From Aplectana chamaeleonis (lineage: Eukaryota > Nematoda > Chromadorea > Rhabditida > Cosmocercidae): 64,000 bases of DNA. Below are positions 59,328 to 64,000 of this stretch, in pieces (position 1 is the stretch's first letter; each line of letters starts with the position of its first letter). A model generated the notes under the pieces. It did not search any database. It was not told the DNA's origin and was given only the letters and a program-made list of their open reading frames with translations. Position numbers and translations under genes: made by a program. The stretch spans positions 1,357,501-1,421,500 of the forward strand of contig JAPDOI010000149.1 of the NCBI GenBank assembly GCA_029168955.1, in the 5' to 3' direction.

Positions 59328-59840
59328 TACACGCTAACAAATATGGTCGATATCAATACCAATAGGCCCTCACAGCTCCTTCGATGTCGTAAAACTATCC
59401 AGTGTGCAGGATTTGAGCAACCCTCTCGTCTCGAAGGCCCCCGTCGAAGGTAGTTGGCCGAAAAACGGCCGTCCTAGTCCCACCCGGTCGATATCTATGA
59501 AACACACGCAGAACGGGAAGAAATGAAGTGAAAAAAACCATCCTCAACTGATAAAATTCCACCTTCTCTATGTCTTGCTTGGTCGTATCAGGTAGATTTT
59601 TATCATTCCTGGCGGTTTTTATCAGTTGGGGTCAAATTTTATCACATCAAAGGGCGATTTTTGTCATTCGAGGATGATTTTTATCACTTCATTGCTTCCC
59701 GTTTTGGGTGCTTCTCATACATATCGACCGGGTGGGACTAGGACGGCCGCTTTCGGCCGACTATGACGGGGGCCGAAAGCCTACAGAACCCCACCCCCAC
59801 GAATAACAGAACGAAGAGTGTGAAAGCATTTCATAATTTC
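59328..59840. mobile_element. Partial AGGCAGCATACACGC MITE with nested palindrome
   Basis: The left end AAAGGCAGCATACACGCT (59326 on) matches the element at 60131-60782. A palindromic element (59436-59782; CGGCCGTCCTAGTCCCACCC and its complement) is inserted in it. TTTTTATCA.T phrases recur four times inside the palindrome. Confidence 0.65.
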
Positions 59841-60130
59841 TGAAAATTTAGCCTCCTGGCAAAAACAGCGATTTGGCAATGCCATTAAGAAGTCAAAAAA
59901 GTTTCAAAAATTGCTTAAAATATCTTGAAAAATGATTTGGCGTAAAATAGCCTGGAGTAAGAAAAAAGCTAGAAAATGAAGTGAAATAACTAAAGATACG
60001 ATTTCGTGGCCAATGACAGACGATGGATCGGATTTTACAAGCTTCTCCGTTAAACTTATCAAAGCGAAATCTGCGCGATATGGATTGGAGCGTTGAGTTC
60101 ACCTAGCTTGACCTATGCTAATTCCCTTAA

Positions 60131-60782
60131 AGGCAGCATACACGCTCGCAAGCGTAGTCGAGATAACAGCATAGATAGGTCCGCACGGCCCGTACTATGT
60201 CGTCAACGACGTTTGAAGCGCTGAAAACTGTCCAGGATGACAATATTTGACAATGTTTGAGCAATCTTGCCTTCCACGCCCGTATTTTCACACCCCTTCG
60301 AGTAACAGAATGAGAATCGATACTTGAGAAAACATGTGATAACTTAGAATGATAGCACTATAAAAAGGGAGTGCAGTAGAGAAAAAACTCGATTTACCTC
60401 AATATAACATGTTTGTGCACTGATAAAATCTTCCATTTCAAGAGGTCAGCCAAAGTAGAGCGGCATTCTCGAAAGTGGACGAGAGTCAATAGGTATGCAG
60501 ACATGTTATACTCAAGTAAACCAATCTACTTCTCTCATGCACTCCCATTTGATAGTGCTATCACTCTGAATTATCACACGTTTTCACAAGTATCGATTCT
60601 CATTCAGTTACTCGAAGGGGTGTGGAAATACGGGCGTGGAAGGCAAGATTGCTCAAACATTGTCAAATATTGTCATCCTGGACAGTTTTCAGCGCTTCAA
60701 ACGTCGTTGACGACATAGTACGGGCCGTGCGGACCTATCTATGCTGTTATCTAGACTATGCTTGCGAGCGTGTATGCTGCCT
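60131..60782. mobile_element. TTAA-flanked fold-back, AGGCAGCATACACGC family (652 bp)
   Basis: AGGCAGCATACACGCTCGCA at the left and TGCGAGCGTGTATGCTGCCT at the right, with TTAA at 60127-60130 and 60783-60786. The arms are about 250 bp and close to perfect. Confidence 0.88.
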
Positions 60783-60913
60783 TTAATACAGCTTTCGAAA
60801 ATGGCTCAATGCTTCCCTGGGGCGCTTGATTTCGTTTTGATAAGTTTAACGTAGAGGCTTGTAAAATCCGATCCCTCGTCTGTCATTAGCCACCAAATCG
60901 TATTCTTAGTCAC

Positions 60914-61190
60914 TGTGCTTATCTGGGTCAAATTCCGGTCCGCAATTGCGTCTCGACACGCTTTGCGGCCGCACGCGCTCGAGTCAATCGAGTTTCCAGC
61001 TCCGAAGCCGACTCGATATGACTTTTTTATGCAGTTTTCTTCCATTTTGTTTAGTTTTCAGTTTGTAAAACCCATCTAGAGTCAACAGATCGGCAGCTGC
61101 GGCGCTGGAAACTCTTCTGACTCGAAAGCGCGCGGCCGCAAAGCGTGTCGAGACGTAATTGCGGACCGGAATTTGACCCAGATAAGCACA
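60914..61190. mobile_element. Fold-back MITE, TGTGCTTATCTGG family, copy 2
   Basis: Same family as 33259-33534. CTGTGCTTATCTGGGTCAAA at the left, with a complementary right end. Confidence 0.85.
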
Positions 61191-62205
61191 TTATTTCACT
61201 TCATTTCCTAGCTTTTTTCTTACTCCAGGCTATTTTAAGCCAAATCATTTTTTTTTAAGATATTTCAAGTTATTTTTGAAACTTTTTTGACTTCTTAATT
61301 GCATTGCCAATTTGCTGCTTCTGCCAGGAAGCTAAATTTTCAGAAATTTCACATATTTTTCCCAAAGGTTCCCTTTCTGACTTCAATTTTCCTCTACGAT
61401 TTCCATTTTGGAATTATGAAACATCTAACAGACGATATTGTCATATGAGTACAACTCTTGAAACTTATGACCCACAACCATAAAAAATAGCACTCATTGC
61501 CGCATTCTGTGTAACATGTGAAAAAATCTATATTATTGATAATTAATATTCGATTTTGTATGATGAGAAGAATTTCCCAAACAAGTGACTTACAGCAATC
61601 AACAATCGAAAATCATTGCGGCATTTTGTACAACAGGCGAAAAAATCGATATTATTGATTTATATTTATCGACAATGACTGATGAGCAAAATTTCCCAAC
61701 CAAGAAAACCAATCCCATCAGCAATCATCACTTCTCGCCGCATTTTGTGCAGAAAACGCGAAAATCGATAATATTGATTATCGATCGATGACGTTTCATG
61801 AGCACGATTTCTGACAGGTTCAGTACTTACCTTTGACGACTTCCCCAATTGACTGCAGATTCACCCACAAACCCTGCTCTCCACAGCCGTAGCATGCCCA
61901 AGCAGTTTTCGTGCTCCACGAAGAAATGAGCTCCCTAGCTCAATTTTATGTGTACCAACAAGATCGTGTACGCCGTCTGAAAAAAAAGGAGATTGACAAC
62001 AAAAACGCGCGGGCTTTCACGTTTTTCTCGAAAACCAGTGAACCATTCCAAACCATTTTTGGGTGGTAATACCAAATTTTTGCGCTCTTTTAAATGCAAT
62101 TTAGAGCTAAATTCTACGTTCACTCTGAAATTAGATTCCGAAAAAGGGGTTGCGCGCACGGCCGATTCAAAACCAAGTCTGGTGCGCGTTTCGCGCGCAC
62201 CACCT

Positions 62206-63367
62206 CTGGCATTCGCTGGCGTATTGCCCCGGAGGGCGTGGCCAATTTTGCGTCCTTTTTCGTCGGCGCTAGATGTCCCACATAATCGCGCCGGCGAGAG
62301 TCGAGTGCGCACAAAAAAGATTGTGGGCAATGCCCACAAAATCTTTGTGAGCATTGTGTGGATTGTCACGCCTCAGCTAGCGCCGGCACGGAAGAGAACT
62401 GGCGGGTGGTGTGTGAGGTCGCGGCGCGTGCTTTCGCGTCTTGTCTTTCTCACCTGGTCTTCTCCTTAATTTTCCTTCTTTTTCCACTTCCCTTTTATAA
62501 ACTCTTGCCTATTGAGGCTCACAAGGGAACTACTTTTAGTCAGCCTGGCCATTACGGATGAAGTACTTTTCTAGAACCGTTTTTGACGTAGAATCCGATT
62601 ATTGTCTTCGCATCTGCCTGAAACCACACTGAAAAGTTATAGACGTTTTTCGCCAAATTCGCGTACCTGTTGTACTTTTCAAAGCGCGCATTAGTCATTG
62701 AAGAATTTGGAAACGGACCTCATAAATGTGTTCAGCGCTCAAAACTACCCCTGGGCAAAGTTTGGGTGGGGGCGCATATTCCAAACTTGGCACAGACTGA
62801 TAGCGTTTTAGATTTGTACTGATTTTCGGTTGGGAGTTTGTTCATATGAATTAAAGGGCTCTGAAAGCGTTTTAATAATGTTCGAAATTTTACTTGATAT
62901 CTTCCCAGTTGCGGTATTTGGGGCGCTGATCACGATTTTTGGGTTTATGAGTCAATTTTCCGAAGTTTTCGACTTGTCTCGCTCAATACTTTTTTAGGTA
63001 AAATTTGATGGCAAATCGCGACTTTTGACGATTTACGGAGTGCTACGATAGATATGGCTCGAATTGCTCCTCGGGGAGTTATTTGGAGTGCTGAGTACGA
63101 ACCTGGCGTCCGTTTATCGATTTTTTACAGATTACGGTAGATTATGGTGGTATATGGTAGTTTGGTCGAAGTCTCACATTTGACTCAAAATCCGTATACG
63201 GGGGTAATTCGGGGTTTTTTATACGAATCTAACGTCCATTTGTCGGCCAATTTCCGAATTATTCGGAAAATCGAATATTTAAAGAGTGAAAATTTCCGTA
63301 TTGTACGGAATACCGAATATTCGAAAAGTGCCGACTCCCGACTTATCCGTCATTTTCTTCTGGTCTT
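62206..63367. other. Unannotated sequence with a partial fold-back copy
   Basis: Bases 62700-63260 resemble the inner part of the 52509-53558 element in reverse orientation. Bases 62206-62700 contain short inverted phrases (GGCATTGCCC type) but no gene that I can support. Confidence 0.4.
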
Positions 63368-63862
63368 ATGAAGAGTATCGAGAAGTGATGTGGTTCGCTT
63401 CGCGGCAGCATGGTGTCCCAGAAAAGCTCCTTGATTGGGTCAAGATTCTTTACGCCGATCCGAAACGTCGTGTTCAAGCAGCGGCCGGAAAGAAGGCTGA
63501 GTTTTCTATCTCTGTTGGAGTGCATGTGTTGGAGTGCATACAAAATCTGCTCTGTTCCCGCTTATTTTTGTGATTGTGATGGATACAATTACACGAGACT
63601 TGCAGAAACCAGTGCCATGGTCGCAGTTGTACGCTGATGACGTGATGCTAGCATCTGAAGATAAGTCTGACCTTGAGCGACAGTTTCACTCATGGAGTAG
63701 TCGGCTGTCTCAGTTTGGATTACGTCTCAATGTCAGGAAAACGGAATATCTGGCCGCGAACAGTGATGAGCAGGAATAAATGAAGGTCGAGGATTGATCT
63801 GCCGCGTGCCGAAGTCTTCAAATATCTTGGATCGACGATAGCATCTGATTGCAGCCTAAAGC
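63368..63862 (+). pseudogene. RTE-like reverse transcriptase fragment
   Basis: YEEYREVMWFASRQHGVPEK, then YADPKRRVQAAAGKKAEFSI; after a frame change FVIVMDTITRDLQKPVPW, LYADDVMLASE (YADD box) and GLRLNVRKTEYLAANS. This wording is typical of RTE-type reverse transcriptases abundant in parasitic nematodes (recollection, not searched). A 14-bp tandem duplication (GTTGGAGTGCATGT, 63515-63542) sits where the conserved QGS block should be. The fragment is cut by a palindrome at 63863. Confidence 0.75.
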
Positions 63863-64000
63863 CCCTTTCACACTTGCCCGACCGACGTCGGACGACTCGT
63901 TATCGAATGTGTAAAATCTATCTACCCTATCCCATCCATCTTATCCATCTTGACTTATCGAATTTGATAACGAGTCGTCCGACGTCGGCCGGCAAACTAT
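63863..64000. mobile_element. Palindromic MITE, cut by window end
   Basis: CCGACGTCGGACGACTCGTT at the left pairs with AACGAGTCGTCCGACGTCGG near 63968-63987. It interrupts the reverse transcriptase fragment. The right limit lies at or beyond the window end. Confidence 0.65.

Larger units (their letters stand above)
59845..62205. repeat. Inverted third copy of the 1.43-kb repeat, with two nested fold-backs
   Basis: The TTTAGC.TCCTGGCAAAA fold-back arms (59845-60128 and 61191-61350) and the adjoining TATCGATCGATAATC and CGCGCGGGCTTTCAC blocks run opposite to 46112-48990. The loop is split by fold-backs at 60131-60782 and 60914-61190. Confidence 0.75.

Overview
The window looks like a repeat-saturated stretch of a nematode nuclear genome. 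The evidence is short introns ending in TTTTCAG-type acceptors, LINE, BEL/Pao, Ty3/gypsy, mariner and hAT-like elements of nematode type, and a single host gene for a small GNAT acetyltransferase. The species cannot be named from the sequence. No ribosomal, tRNA, CRISPR or bacterial-style features were seen.

Layout, left to right. A full-length non-LTR retrotransposon (176-3627) begins with what folds as an HDV-like self-cleaving ribozyme and encodes a 2A-like motif, a PHD finger, an APE endonuclease, a reverse transcriptase and a C-terminal zinc knuckle. A 243-bp satellite (about 5360-6690) carries a MITE. A decayed CR1-like LINE fills about 7440-12158. A short gag-only LTR element (14354-25810, 4-bp duplication AGCT) has been expanded by a 4.6-kb hAT-like insertion in its primer-binding site and by a second copy of the ribozyme-headed LINE (19856-23301). 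A Ty3/gypsy-like element (about 26560-45353) is split by a 12.6-kb BEL/Pao-type element (27944-40568, 947/933-bp LTRs, duplication CAAGG). That element carries two different gag-like genes and no polymerase. It is itself invaded by a hAT-like element (32773-35954, duplication CTCACAAT) and by a DD37D mariner (37870-39173) sitting in a TA microsatellite. The gypsy pol is further broken by fold-backs, a 2-kb insertion and a truncated LINE.

From 46 to 62 kb the sequence is mainly fold-back elements: a tandem 1.43-kb repeat, TTAA-flanked MITEs that abut and nest, and CAGGGGCC-ended elements. Inside this lies the one recognisable host gene, on the minus strand. It is a diamine/thialysine-type N-acetyltransferase whose three exons (58675-58574, 58218-57983, 52399-52243) join in phase to 164 residues. 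Its second intron is 5.6 kb and made almost entirely of transposons. The window ends in an RTE-like reverse transcriptase fragment cut by another palindromic MITE.

The most unusual items are the ribozyme plus 2A-like LINE pair, with a base difference consistent with pairing, the polymerase-less LTR element with two gag genes and splice-acceptor-like signals between them, and paired hAT-like families that share termini but have different subterminal repeats. All functional statements rest on reading the sequence; no database search was run.
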